Below are positions 1-6,486 of a DNA stretch of 11,459 nt, one piece after another. Under the pieces are notes generated by a model. It was given only the letters and a program-made list of their open reading frames with translations. It was not told where the DNA came from and made no database searches. Source of the stretch: Candidatus Melainabacteria bacterium (GTDB taxonomy: Bacteria; Cyanobacteriota; Vampirovibrionia; 2-02-FULL-35-15); assembly GCA_023250175.1 (NCBI GenBank), contig JAHFBD010000055.1, forward strand, positions 1 through 11,459, in the 5' to 3' direction. Both the position numbers and the translations under genes were made by a program. Each line of letters opens with the position of its first letter. Within the stretch, counting starts at the first letter, position 1.

Positions 1-1137
1 GATGATTTAAATCGAAGAGTAATAGTAATAGATACTTCTAATGAAATTGCTGGAGATGGTGATATACCACATTCGGGAATTGGTCGTTCTCGTAGGATGC
101 AGGTTTCTAGTCCAGAGTTGCAACATGCGGTTATGATTGAAGCAGTAGAAAATCATACCCCGGAAGTAATAATTATTGATGAAATAGGGACAGAGCTTGA
201 AGCAGCAGCAGCTAGAACAATTGCAGAAAGAGGTGTTCAGCTTATAGGAACTGCCCATGGTAATGCTCTGGAAAACTTAATGAAAAATCCTACATTGTCA
301 GATTTAATCGGTGGTATTCAAACAGTTACTTTAGGAGACGAAGAAGCTAAAAAACGTGGTACTCAGAAGACTATTTTGGAAAGAGGAGCAGAGCCAACAT
401 TTCAAATAGCCGTCGAAATTCTAGACCATGAAAGATTAGCTGTTCATAAGGATGTTGCTAATGCTGTAGATCAGCTTTTAAGGGGTAAAGCAGTATTTCC
501 TGAAATTAGAAAACTTGATAAGCAAACAGGTAAGATTGAAATTGTTGTAGAGAAAGAAACTGTTATACCCCAATCTCAAGTATCTTTCTCTTCCTCTTCC
601 TCAGAAGCTGCAAAAGATATAGTTAATATTTATCCTTATGCAGTAAGCAGAGGGCAATTAGAGAGAGTGATTCAAAGCCTTGAATTGCCTGCTGGTGTTT
701 CACGTACTATAGATGAAGCCAGTGTAATCTTTGCTTTAAAAAACTATGCAAAACCAGGAGCAAAGATTTTAGAGCTTGCAAAAAAACATAAAATCCCTTT
801 GTATATAGTAAAAAACAATTCAACAGAAGGTATACAAAAAGTGTTAAAAGATTTATTCCCAGAGCTAGTAAGTGATTTTGTAATTGAGGATGGGGAATTT
901 GCAAAAAGATTTGAAGAAGATAAGCAAGGTGCTCTGGAAGAAGTTCGTACAGCGGTAGATTTGGTGATGGATACAGATAAAGCAATGGATCTGACACCAC
1001 GAAATGCTCAGATTAGAAAACTTCAACACCAGTTAATAGACGAATATAAACTGGATAGTTTAAGTATAGGACAAGAACCAAATAGAAGAGTTAGAATATT
1101 TCCTCCACCAAAGCCAGGGGATAAAATTCAAAATTAA
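1..1137 (+). CDS. ycf45: Ycf45-like AAA ATPase with R3H domain (5' partial)
   Basis: The frame is open from the first base, so the start and the P-loop (Walker A) lie upstream of the window; 378 residues are visible. The opening residues VIVIDTSNEIAGDGDIPHSG match the conserved block that follows Walker A in Ycf45 and the related sporulation ATPase SpoIIIAA. Walker B is VIIIDEIG (visible residues 56-63, Asp60/Glu61), followed by a sensor-like GTAHG. A serine-rich linker (195-201) separates the ATPase from a middle domain (about 206-290, beginning IYPYAVSR) and a C-terminal R3H single-stranded nucleic-acid-binding domain with its signature Arg-x3-His in RKLQH (Arg339, His343). R3H plus ATPase is typical of the cyanobacterial/plastid family; its substrate is not established. 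Expected to be cytosolic. It ends 15 bp from the convergent SDR gene. Family assignment is confident; function is not known. Confidence 0.88.
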   Translation, partial: DDLNRRVIVIDTSNEIAGDGDIPHSGIGRSRRMQVSSPELQHAVMIEAVENHTPEVIIIDEIGTELEAAAARTIAERGVQLIGTAHGNALENLMKNPTLSDLIGGIQTVTLGDEEAKKRGTQKTILERGAEPTFQIAVEILDHERLAVHKDVANAVDQLLRGKAVFPEIRKLDKQTGKIEIVVEKETVIPQSQVSFSSSSSEAAKDIVNIYPYAVSRGQLERVIQSLELPAGVSRTIDEASVIFALKNYAKPGAKILELAKKHKIPLYIVKNNSTEGIQKVLKDLFPELVSDFVIEDGEFAKRFEEDKQGALEEVRTAVDLVMDTDKAMDLTPRNAQIRKLQHQLIDEYKLDSLSIGQEPNRRVRIFPPPKPGDKIQN

Positions 1138-1152
1138 GGTTCGTTCCTAGTT

Positions 1153-1932
1153 TTAATGTAAACAAACACCACCACATATGTTTATGGCTTGTCCAGTAAT
1201 TGCATTTGCATAATCGCTTGATAAATATAAAGCTAAATATCCCACTTCTTTTGGGTGAACAAATCTTCCTATAGGAATAGCTTGTATAGAGATTTCTTTA
1301 AGTTCTTCTTTTGGAATATTGTGAAGATTAGCATATTTTTCATCATTTAAAATATCTTCTGCCATTTTAGTTTCTACCCAGCCAGGACAAATAGCATTTA
1401 CGGTTATGTTGTATTTTGCTATCTCTAAAGCTAGACACTGTGTAAATCCTACTAGTCCAAACTTCGAAGCATTATAAGCACTTGAATAAGCCTCACCAAA
1501 CTTTCCACTAACAGATGAAATATTTATTATTCTGCCGAACTTGTTTTTTGTCATGTTTTCAATAACTGCTTTAGAGCAATACATTGCACCACTTAAGTTT
1601 ATATCTAATAATTCTTTCCATTGATTAACATCCATATCCTGCACGCTTGATGTGAAATATATCCCAGCATTGTTTATTAGTATATCTACGTGTCCAATTT
1701 CTTTAAACGTATTTTGTACAGAATGAGAATTTGATACATCAAGGATAAAATATTTTGCATTAATGCCTTTGTCTTGTAGCTTCTTAGTGTTTTCATCTAG
1801 CTTGGTTTTATTTCTTGATAATAAAACTATTGAAGCACCACAGCTTGCAAATGTCTCAGCAATTGCTTTACCGATACCTTGGCTTGCACCAGTAATAGCA
1901 ACAGTTTTATCTGAAAGATCTATTGTAAACAT
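1153..1932 (-). CDS. Classical short-chain dehydrogenase/reductase (FabG/PhaB-like)
   Basis: This 259-residue protein has the usual length of a classical SDR and one Rossmann domain. Visible motifs are the cofactor glycine motif TGASQGIG (14-21), NNAG (87-90), and the catalytic set Asn112, Ser140, Tyr153 and Lys157 (YNASK), followed by the PGW segment. Ser39-Arg40 after the second strand suggests NADP(H) rather than NAD(H). The overall pattern resembles 3-oxoacyl-ACP reductases, acetoacetyl-CoA reductases and 3-hydroxybutyrate dehydrogenases; the motifs cannot separate these. The C-terminus reads INICGG where relatives often have DGG or NGG. Thiolase genes 2 kb away make acetoacetyl-CoA a plausible substrate, but this is inference and the genes are not in one operon. 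There is no Shine-Dalgarno sequence before the ATG; a promoter-like TGCTAAAAT ends 9 nt before it, suggesting a nearly leaderless mRNA. Cytosolic. Confidence 0.9.
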   Translation of the reverse strand: MFTIDLSDKTVAITGASQGIGKAIAETFASCGASIVLLSRNKTKLDENTKKLQDKGINAKYFILDVSNSHSVQNTFKEIGHVDILINNAGIYFTSSVQDMDVNQWKELLDINLSGAMYCSKAVIENMTKNKFGRIINISSVSGKFGEAYSSAYNASKFGLVGFTQCLALEIAKYNITVNAICPGWVETKMAEDILNDEKYANLHNIPKEELKEISIQAIPIGRFVHPKEVGYLALYLSSDYANAITGQAINICGGVCLH

Positions 1933-1941
1933 GATTTAAAT

Positions 1942-1950
1942 ATTTTAGCA
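1942..1950 (-). promoter_or_regulatory. Extended -10 promoter for the SDR gene, nearly leaderless
   Basis: Read on the minus strand, TGC-TAAAAT is an extended -10 element (TGn plus a 5/6 match to TATAAT). It ends 9 nt before the SDR start codon, so transcription would begin about 2-3 nt upstream of the ATG. The matching -35 region (about 1965-1970, GTACCA) is poor, so the extended -10 would carry recognition. It overlaps the rlmD promoter on the other strand. Confidence 0.45.
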
Positions 1951-1973
1951 TGTGAAATCGGCTCTGGTACAAT
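1945..1973 (+). promoter_or_regulatory. Promoter of rlmD-like gene, nearly leaderless
   Basis: TTAGCA (1945-1950, 4/6 to the -35 consensus) is followed after exactly 17 bp by TACAAT (1968-1973, 5/6), preceded by TGG, i.e. an extended -10. The hexamer ends 9 nt before the ATG at 1983, so the predicted start leaves only 2-3 nt of leader. No Shine-Dalgarno sequence is present. The same 9-nt distance occurs at the facing SDR promoter. Confidence 0.55.
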
Positions 1974-1982
1974 AATAAACAC

Positions 1983-3377
1983 ATGTCAAAAACTACATTA
2001 AAATCTATTCCTGTATCAGAAGGGCAAATTATTGACCTGAAGATTGATTCAATGGCATATGATAATGCAGCGATTGGCAGGTATAAAGATTTTGTTGTTA
2101 TGGTAGATAGAGGTGCGCCAGGTGATGTTCTGAAAGTATCTATAACAACTGTTAGACCAAACTATGCACGTGCAAAGATTTTAGAGATTGTTGAGTCAAA
2201 TGCTGATTATAGAATAGATGCGCCATGTAAATTGTTTAAAGTTTGTGGTGGTTGTCAGTGGCAGCATTTGCCATATGAAAAACAACTTGAACAAAAGCAA
2301 CTGTTACTAAAAAACTTTTTTTCTAAACTTAATTTATGTGATGATGTAATAAAGCCTATTATTGAAGCTAGTCAACCATGGAATTATAGAAACAAAGTTC
2401 AATATCCTGTTCGTACGATTGAAGATACAGGACGATTGAAGGCAGGATATTTTGAATGGCATTCTAACGATTTAATAAATATTAAACATTGTCATATTCA
2501 AAATGCTCTTTTTGATAAGGTTGTAGATACGATAAGAGAGCTTGCACCAAAATATAAAATTACTGCTTATAATGGTAAAAATAAAACAGGATGGCTAAGG
2601 CATATTTGTGTTCGTAGAGGAATCTTTACTGGTGAAGCTTTATTAACATTTGTGGCTATTAATGATCATCTTTCAAGCTCTCAAAAGTTTGTTAGTGAAG
2701 TAATGAGCATGCATCCTGAACTTGTAGGAGTCTGTTTTAATATAAATACAAACACTACAAATGTTATTTATGGACCTAAGACAAAAGTTATAAAAGGAAA
2801 AGGTTATATATTTGAAAAAATCAATGATTTAAAATTGAAAATTTCTGCTACAAGTTTTTTCCAGGTTAATACTTTACAGGCAATGAAGCTATTAGAAATT
2901 ATAAATAATTATGCTTGTTTAAAAGGTTCAGAAACAATCTTAGATGCTTATTGTGGAGGGGGATTAATATCATTATCACTAGCAAAATATGCTAAAAAAA
3001 TAATTGGTATTGAAGAGGTAAAGCAATCTATTGAAGATGCACAATATAGTGTAAAAGAAAATGCTATTCATAATGTACATTTTATAAATGGTAAAGTAGA
3101 AAATAAAATACAAGAAGTATTAGAGAAAGATAAACCTGAAATTATTGTTTTAGATCCACCACGAATAGGTTGTAATAAACAAGTTCTAGAAACTGTCTTG
3201 AATAGTGGTGTGGGTAAGATTATTTATGTAAGCTGTAATCCAAGCACTTTAGCAAGAGATTTGGGAATATTAACTAACAATGAAAACAACGCACCTTTTA
3301 CTATTAAATCAATTCAACTTATCGATATGTTTCCACATTCATACCATGTAGAGTGTGTTGTGTTGTTGGAAAGATAA
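1983..3377 (+). CDS. rlmD: 23S rRNA (uracil-C5)-methyltransferase, RlmD/RumA type
   Basis: The 464-residue protein has the full architecture of the RumA/TrmA-like family. An N-terminal TRAM domain (about 9-70) binds RNA. Four cysteines (Cys82, Cys88, Cys91 in C-x5-C-x2-C, and Cys170) fit the [4Fe-4S] cluster of RlmD. The SAM-binding motif is LDAYCGGG (320-327), followed by LDPPR (390-394), the catalytic nucleophile Cys418 in SCNPS, and a C-terminal general-base Glu457 in HVEC. It transfers a methyl group from SAM to C5 of a uridine in 23S rRNA (U1939, or U747 in relatives with a different acronym); which site is modified cannot be read from sequence. The ATG at 1983 is needed to include the TRAM domain; the next Met (24) would cut into it. 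It lacks a Shine-Dalgarno sequence. It ends 14 bp from the convergent zinc-ribbon gene. Confidence 0.93.
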   Translation: MSKTTLKSIPVSEGQIIDLKIDSMAYDNAAIGRYKDFVVMVDRGAPGDVLKVSITTVRPNYARAKILEIVESNADYRIDAPCKLFKVCGGCQWQHLPYEKQLEQKQLLLKNFFSKLNLCDDVIKPIIEASQPWNYRNKVQYPVRTIEDTGRLKAGYFEWHSNDLINIKHCHIQNALFDKVVDTIRELAPKYKITAYNGKNKTGWLRHICVRRGIFTGEALLTFVAINDHLSSSQKFVSEVMSMHPELVGVCFNINTNTTNVIYGPKTKVIKGKGYIFEKINDLKLKISATSFFQVNTLQAMKLLEIINNYACLKGSETILDAYCGGGLISLSLAKYAKKIIGIEEVKQSIEDAQYSVKENAIHNVHFINGKVENKIQEVLEKDKPEIIVLDPPRIGCNKQVLETVLNSGVGKIIYVSCNPSTLARDLGILTNNENNAPFTIKSIQLIDMFPHSYHVECVVLLER

Positions 3378-3391
3378 ATGCATGAACTTTG

Positions 3392-3643
3392 CTATAGTCT
3401 ATATCCACAAGTGGGACAAACTTTTACTTCTATATTTTCAATTTCATCAATCCAATAATTGTCAAAAATTATAAAACAGCAATTTGAACAGCGAGATAAA
3501 TTTTCTATTACTTTTCTAATCTCTCCTGGAGGTGGTGGAGTATAGTGTTCATAACCTATGTCAAGAAAATCTCTATGATTGGTTTTCTTGGCCGCTTTTG
3601 GCTTTAAAGTTTCTAACATACTCAGTAAGTTATACGTAAACAT
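3392..3643 (-). CDS. Small zinc-ribbon protein, function unknown
   Basis: An 83-residue protein with a C-terminal zinc-ribbon signature: CSNC (Cys52, Cys55) and CPTCG (Cys76, Cys79), 20 residues apart, with an extra Cys56. The N-terminal half is basic (a KPKAAKK stretch) and followed by PPPPG (36-40). No signal peptide or membrane segment is visible. I chose the ATG at 3643 because GGAGG lies 4 nt upstream; an in-frame TTG at 3685 would add 14 residues but has no ribosome binding site and runs through that GGAGG. Two inverted repeats upstream (3682-3703, 3722-3747) hint at regulation. It is convergent with rlmD and divergent from the thiolases. The zinc ribbon points to nucleic-acid or protein binding, but I do not recognise the family. 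Confidence 0.72.
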   Translation of the reverse strand: MFTYNLLSMLETLKPKAAKKTNHRDFLDIGYEHYTPPPPGEIRKVIENLSRCSNCCFIIFDNYWIDEIENIEVKVCPTCGYRL

Positions 3644-3647
3644 GATG

Positions 3648-3652
3648 CCTCC
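3648..3652 (-). promoter_or_regulatory. Shine-Dalgarno GGAGG deciding the zinc-ribbon start
   Basis: GGAGG on the minus strand sits 4 nt before the ATG at 3643. The spacing is short but usable, and it supports this ATG over the upstream TTG. Confidence 0.6.
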
Positions 3653-3681
3653 ATTGGTAGCTTTAAGTTGGACTAAGATAG

Positions 3682-3703
3682 ACAAAGGTTATATTTCCTT
3701 TGT
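3682..3703. promoter_or_regulatory. Perfect inverted repeat, operator-like, near zinc-ribbon promoter
   Basis: ACAAAGG and CCTTTGT form a perfect 7-bp inverted repeat around an 8-bp AT spacer. On the minus strand the spacer region contains TATAAC (5/6 to the -10 consensus, 3688-3693), so a protein bound here would cover a possible promoter of the zinc-ribbon gene. No good -35 accompanies it. It could also act as an RNA hairpin in the 5' leader. Confidence 0.35.
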
Positions 3704-3721
3704 GCCGCTCTTGTTATGCCT

Positions 3722-3747
3722 ATTATGTTGTGTGGTCGTGACATAAT
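3722..3747. repeat. Inverted repeat ATTATGT/ACATAAT with 12-bp spacer
   Basis: ATTATGT (3722-3728) and ACATAAT (3741-3747) are a perfect 7-bp inverted repeat with a GT-rich 12-bp spacer. It lies in the divergent region between the zinc-ribbon gene and thiolase 1, and could be a dimeric regulator site. It resembles neither a CRP nor an FNR consensus. Confidence 0.25.
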
Positions 3748-3820
3748 GTGTGTTATCTTACTGACAAGTCTTATCAATTTGAAATTAGATAATAGTTTGG
3801 ATAATATAGCTTGTATCGTT

Positions 3821-3917
3821 ACGTCAATTGCGAGGAGCAACTTTGTTGCGACGAAGCAATCTCCAAAACGTTAGAAGATTGCCATGTCGGCACTTTGTGC
3901 CTCCTCGCAATGACGTG
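3821..3917. repeat. Palindromic interspersed repeat, copy A (MITE/REP-like)
   Basis: A 97-bp element bounded by ACGTCA and TGACGT. The outer arms (ACGTCAATTGCGAGGAG and CTCCTCGCAATGACGT) are inverted copies with one extra base. Inside are three further stems: GCAAC-TTT-GTTGC (3837-3849), GCAATCT...AGATTGC (3856-3862 with 3876-3882, 13-nt loop), and GGCAC-TTT-GTGCC (3889-3901). Together they would fold as a cloverleaf. GTT flanks both ends, possibly a 3-bp target duplication, but copies B and C do not repeat this. No reading frame belongs to it. Related to the copies at 9703 and 10873. Confidence 0.8.
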
Positions 3918-3929
3918 TTCTGAGATACT

Positions 3930-3958
3930 ATAATAAGAGATAATAATCTTGTAAAATA
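3930..3958 (+). promoter_or_regulatory. Candidate promoter region for thiolase operon
   Basis: Two possible -10 boxes precede thiolase 1. TATAAT (3930-3935) is a perfect match but has no convincing -35; a -35 at normal spacing would fall inside repeat copy A. TAAAAT (3953-3958) ends 6 nt before the ATG and would give a leaderless mRNA. There is no Shine-Dalgarno sequence before 3965, which mildly favours the second. The choice is unresolved. Confidence 0.35.
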
Positions 3959-3964
3959 AAAACT

Positions 3965-5152
3965 ATGAATGAAAAACAAACAGCATATATTATTAACGTA
4001 ATTAGAACTCCACAAGGAAGAAGAAATGGGATCTTATCTGACATACATCCAAACACCCTTGCACAGCTTGTCATTTCGAATGTTGTTTCAAAAATTAATT
4101 TAGATCCTAAATTAGTTGATGAGGTTATATTAGGTTGTGCTACTCAGGCTGGTAAGCAAGGATTTAATGGTGCAAGGTTAGCAAGCATAGGTGCCTTTGG
4201 GGATTTTATGCCTGCATCTACAGTTAACATGCTTTGTGGTTCTGGTGCACAAGCTATTCGTTTTGCTTGTGGTCAGATTGTCAGTGGTGAAAATAATCTT
4301 TTAATAGCAGGTGGCTTTGAATCTAATAGTGACACACAAGTACCAATGGGTGCTGATATGCTTCCTCCACCGATTAATTTGAAAAATATCTGGAGTGTAA
4401 TCAGATATGGAAGAAAGTCCATTAAGTTTACTCTGCCAGAGCACTATGAGTTTTATCATATGGGCAAATCAGGTGACTTGATTGCAGAAAAATATGGTTT
4501 TACAAGAAGTGAACTTGATGAGTTTGCATATAGTAGTCATATGAAAGCTAAAGAAGCAAAAGATAAAGGTGATTTTCAAAATGAAATAATTCCAGTTCCA
4601 TTACAAGATGGAATTGCTGCACATGATGAGGGGATTAGAGCAAATACATCGATTGAAAAACTAGCTAACTTAAAACCTTCTTTTGGTGGGTTACATACAG
4701 CAGGTAATTCAAGCTTTGTAAGTGATGGAGCTTCAGCAATATTAATTGCAAATGAAACAGCAATTAAAAAATATAATTTAAAACCGAGAGCACGATTTAT
4801 AGTATCAGCTATAGTTGGTACAGATACAAAATTACAATTAACAGGCCCTATTGAAGCAATTAAAAAAGTTTTAAATAAAGCCAATTTAAAAAATGAAGAT
4901 ATAGATTTATTTGAAATAAATGAAGCATTTGCTTCTGTGGTTCTAGCTACTGTAAAAGAGTGTAGATTAGATATATCAAAAGTAAACGTAAATGGTGGTG
5001 CTATTGCATTAGGACATCCATTAGGAGCAAGCGGTGCTCGGCTTTCCGCAACACTATTAAATGCTCTTGAAAAAAGAAACTTAAAACGAGGTTTATATAC
5101 GCTTTGTATAGGTGGTGGGCAAGCTATTGCTACTATTATTGAGCGTGTATAA
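3965..5152 (+). CDS. Thiolase family acetyl-CoA acetyltransferase (thiolase 1)
   Basis: A 395-residue thiolase of normal length with all catalytic motifs: the acyl-accepting Cys91 in NMLCGSGAQA, Asn319 in NEAF (319-322), His351 in GHPLGASGAR, and the second Cys381 in LCIGGGQA. Thiolases condense two acetyl-CoA to acetoacetyl-CoA or cleave 3-ketoacyl-CoA; the motifs do not fix the direction. The segment that lines the CoA/pantetheine pocket is unusual: YHMGKSGD (164-171) instead of the common HMG-TAE type, and GGFESNS instead of GGVE-MS. This suggests an altered acyl substrate. It lies 37 bp upstream of a paralogous thiolase and is probably co-transcribed with it. No Shine-Dalgarno sequence precedes the ATG, but conserved VIRTP (12-16) begins just after it, so the start is sound. 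Cytosolic. Confidence 0.92.
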   Translation: MNEKQTAYIINVIRTPQGRRNGILSDIHPNTLAQLVISNVVSKINLDPKLVDEVILGCATQAGKQGFNGARLASIGAFGDFMPASTVNMLCGSGAQAIRFACGQIVSGENNLLIAGGFESNSDTQVPMGADMLPPPINLKNIWSVIRYGRKSIKFTLPEHYEFYHMGKSGDLIAEKYGFTRSELDEFAYSSHMKAKEAKDKGDFQNEIIPVPLQDGIAAHDEGIRANTSIEKLANLKPSFGGLHTAGNSSFVSDGASAILIANETAIKKYNLKPRARFIVSAIVGTDTKLQLTGPIEAIKKVLNKANLKNEDIDLFEINEAFASVVLATVKECRLDISKVNVNGGAIALGHPLGASGARLSATLLNALEKRNLKRGLYTLCIGGGQAIATIIERV

Positions 5153-5189
5153 AAAATATGAGAAAATAATAATTTAAAAGGAGTTATAT

Positions 5190-6353
5190 ATGTTGCAATA
5201 TCAGGAAGCTTATATCGTCGATGCAATTCGGACACCAATAGGTAGAGGAAAAGAAGGGTGTGCATTTTGGGAAATGCATCCTGTAGACTTAGGTGGTATC
5301 CCTGTTAAAGAACTTGTAAAAAGAAATAATTTAAAAGCTACTGATATAGAAGATCTTATTTATGGTTGTTCCAGCCCTGTTGCTGAGCAGGGGTTAAATG
5401 TTGCAAGAATTATTGCAATTACAGCACTTAGTGAATTGGTGTCAGGAGTTCAGTTAAATAGAATGTGTGGTTCAGGACAGCAAGCTGTTCATTTTGCAGT
5501 TCAGGCTATTATGAGTGGCTCTCATGATTTATTAATTGCTGGTGGTGTGGAATGTATGAGTAAAATACCGCTTGGTGGAGATGGTTTTCCTATGCCAGGT
5601 AAAAGTAAGCCTACTTTACCAGACAGTTTCTTGAAAAATTTTAAAGCTAATCCAATGGGAATATCTGCAGAGCTGGTTGCTAAAAAATGGAATTTAAGCA
5701 GGAGAGATTTGGATGAATTTTCCTATCAGAGTCATATGAAAGCTGCTAAAGCAAGAGATAATGGATACTTTAAAAAAGAAATTGTTCCAGTTAAGACTTC
5801 TCTTGGTTTAGTTGAACATGATGAAGGTATAAGATCAGATACTACTATTGAAAAGATGGGGACTTTAAAACCAGCCTTTAAAGAAGATGGGGTAATTACT
5901 GCAGCTAACTCAAGTCAAGTTAGTGATGGAGCTAGTGCATTATTACTTGCTAGTGGAGCAGCATTAAAAAAATACAATTTAAAACCAAGAGCAAAGCTTA
6001 CTGGGTTTTCTTTGGTGGGTACAGATGTAGAACTACAGCTAACCGGTCCTATTTATGCAATTCCAAAAGCTTTAGAAAAAGCTGGATTAGGATTGAAAGA
6101 TATAGATTTGATTGAGATTAATGAAGCATTTGCTTCGGTAGTTCTTGCAGCCCAAGCTGAACTAAAATTAGATCCAAATAAAGTAAATGTAAATGGTGGT
6201 GCAGTTGCTCTAGGACATCCATTAGGAGCAAGTGGTGCACGATTATTAACAACTCTTTTGTGTGAGTTAGAAAGAAGAGATTTAAAGCGTGGCATATCAA
6301 GTTTGTGTATTGGATTTGGGCAAGGAATTGCTGCAGTTATTGAGCGAGTATAA
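5190..6353 (+). CDS. Thiolase family acetyl-CoA acetyltransferase / 3-ketoacyl-CoA thiolase (thiolase 2)
   Basis: A 387-residue thiolase with Cys93 in NRMCGSGQQA, Asn311 in NEAF, His343 in GHPLGASGAR and the second Cys373. The last motif reads CIGFGQG, with Phe376 where a glycine is usual (CxGGG), close to the active site. The pocket segment is NPMGISAE (154-161), nearer the standard form than in thiolase 1, but lacks the His before MG. The NRMCGSGQQA block resembles FadA-type degradative enzymes, yet chain-length preference cannot be read reliably. A good AAGGAG (5178-5183) lies 6 nt before the ATG. The C-terminal third is almost the same as in thiolase 1 (shared NEAFASVVLA and a long block through GHPLGASGAR), showing a tandem duplication. 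Most likely the second gene of a two-gene operon. Confidence 0.92.
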   Translation: MLQYQEAYIVDAIRTPIGRGKEGCAFWEMHPVDLGGIPVKELVKRNNLKATDIEDLIYGCSSPVAEQGLNVARIIAITALSELVSGVQLNRMCGSGQQAVHFAVQAIMSGSHDLLIAGGVECMSKIPLGGDGFPMPGKSKPTLPDSFLKNFKANPMGISAELVAKKWNLSRRDLDEFSYQSHMKAAKARDNGYFKKEIVPVKTSLGLVEHDEGIRSDTTIEKMGTLKPAFKEDGVITAANSSQVSDGASALLLASGAALKKYNLKPRAKLTGFSLVGTDVELQLTGPIYAIPKALEKAGLGLKDIDLIEINEAFASVVLAAQAELKLDPNKVNVNGGAVALGHPLGASGARLLTTLLCELERRDLKRGISSLCIGFGQGIAAVIERV

Positions 6354-6401
6354 GTGCTAGGTCAAAAGATTAAAATTTTATTATAAATTTTTTATATACA
6401 A

Positions 6402-6435
6402 GTTACCTTTGTTAAGATAACAAAACCAGTATAAA
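6402..6435 (+). promoter_or_regulatory. Candidate promoter and imperfect palindrome before the 1060-residue gene
   Basis: TTGTTA (6409-6414, 4/6) and TATAAA (6430-6435, 5/6) are separated by 15 bp, slightly short. The -35 lies inside an imperfect palindrome, GTTACCTT-TGTT-AAGATAAC (6402-6421, one mismatched pair), which could be an operator. Transcription from about 6442 would leave a ~45-nt leader with AAGGGG (6473-6478) 8 nt before the ATG. Confidence 0.35.
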
Positions 6436-6486
6436 AGTACTGTAATGATAATTATTAATATCACTAATATTTAAGGGGAAATATAA

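Noticed and set aside
707..1000. 97-codon minus-strand open frame inside the Ycf45-like gene
   Set aside because: The plus frame encodes conserved middle and R3H domains here; the antisense product is low-complexity Leu/Tyr-rich.
3644..3685. TTG-initiated 14-residue extension of the zinc-ribbon protein
   Set aside because: It would place the GGAGG ribosome binding site inside the coding region, and no such site precedes the TTG.
3818..3920. GTT target-site duplication flanking repeat copy A
   Set aside because: Three bases are easily shared by chance and copies B and C show no matching duplication.
3824..4015. 63-codon minus-strand open frame over repeat copy A
   Set aside because: It is built from the palindromic repeat and the antisense of the thiolase start; no coding signal.
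4576..5265. 229-codon minus-strand open frame antisense to the thiolases
   Set aside because: It lies over thiolase 1 and the start of thiolase 2, whose catalytic motifs prove the plus-strand reading; its product has no recognisable motif.
6372..6391. AAAATTT-TATTAT-AAATTTT hairpin as terminator after thiolase 2
   Set aside because: The stem is only A-T pairs in an AT-rich gap and is not followed by a proper T-run.
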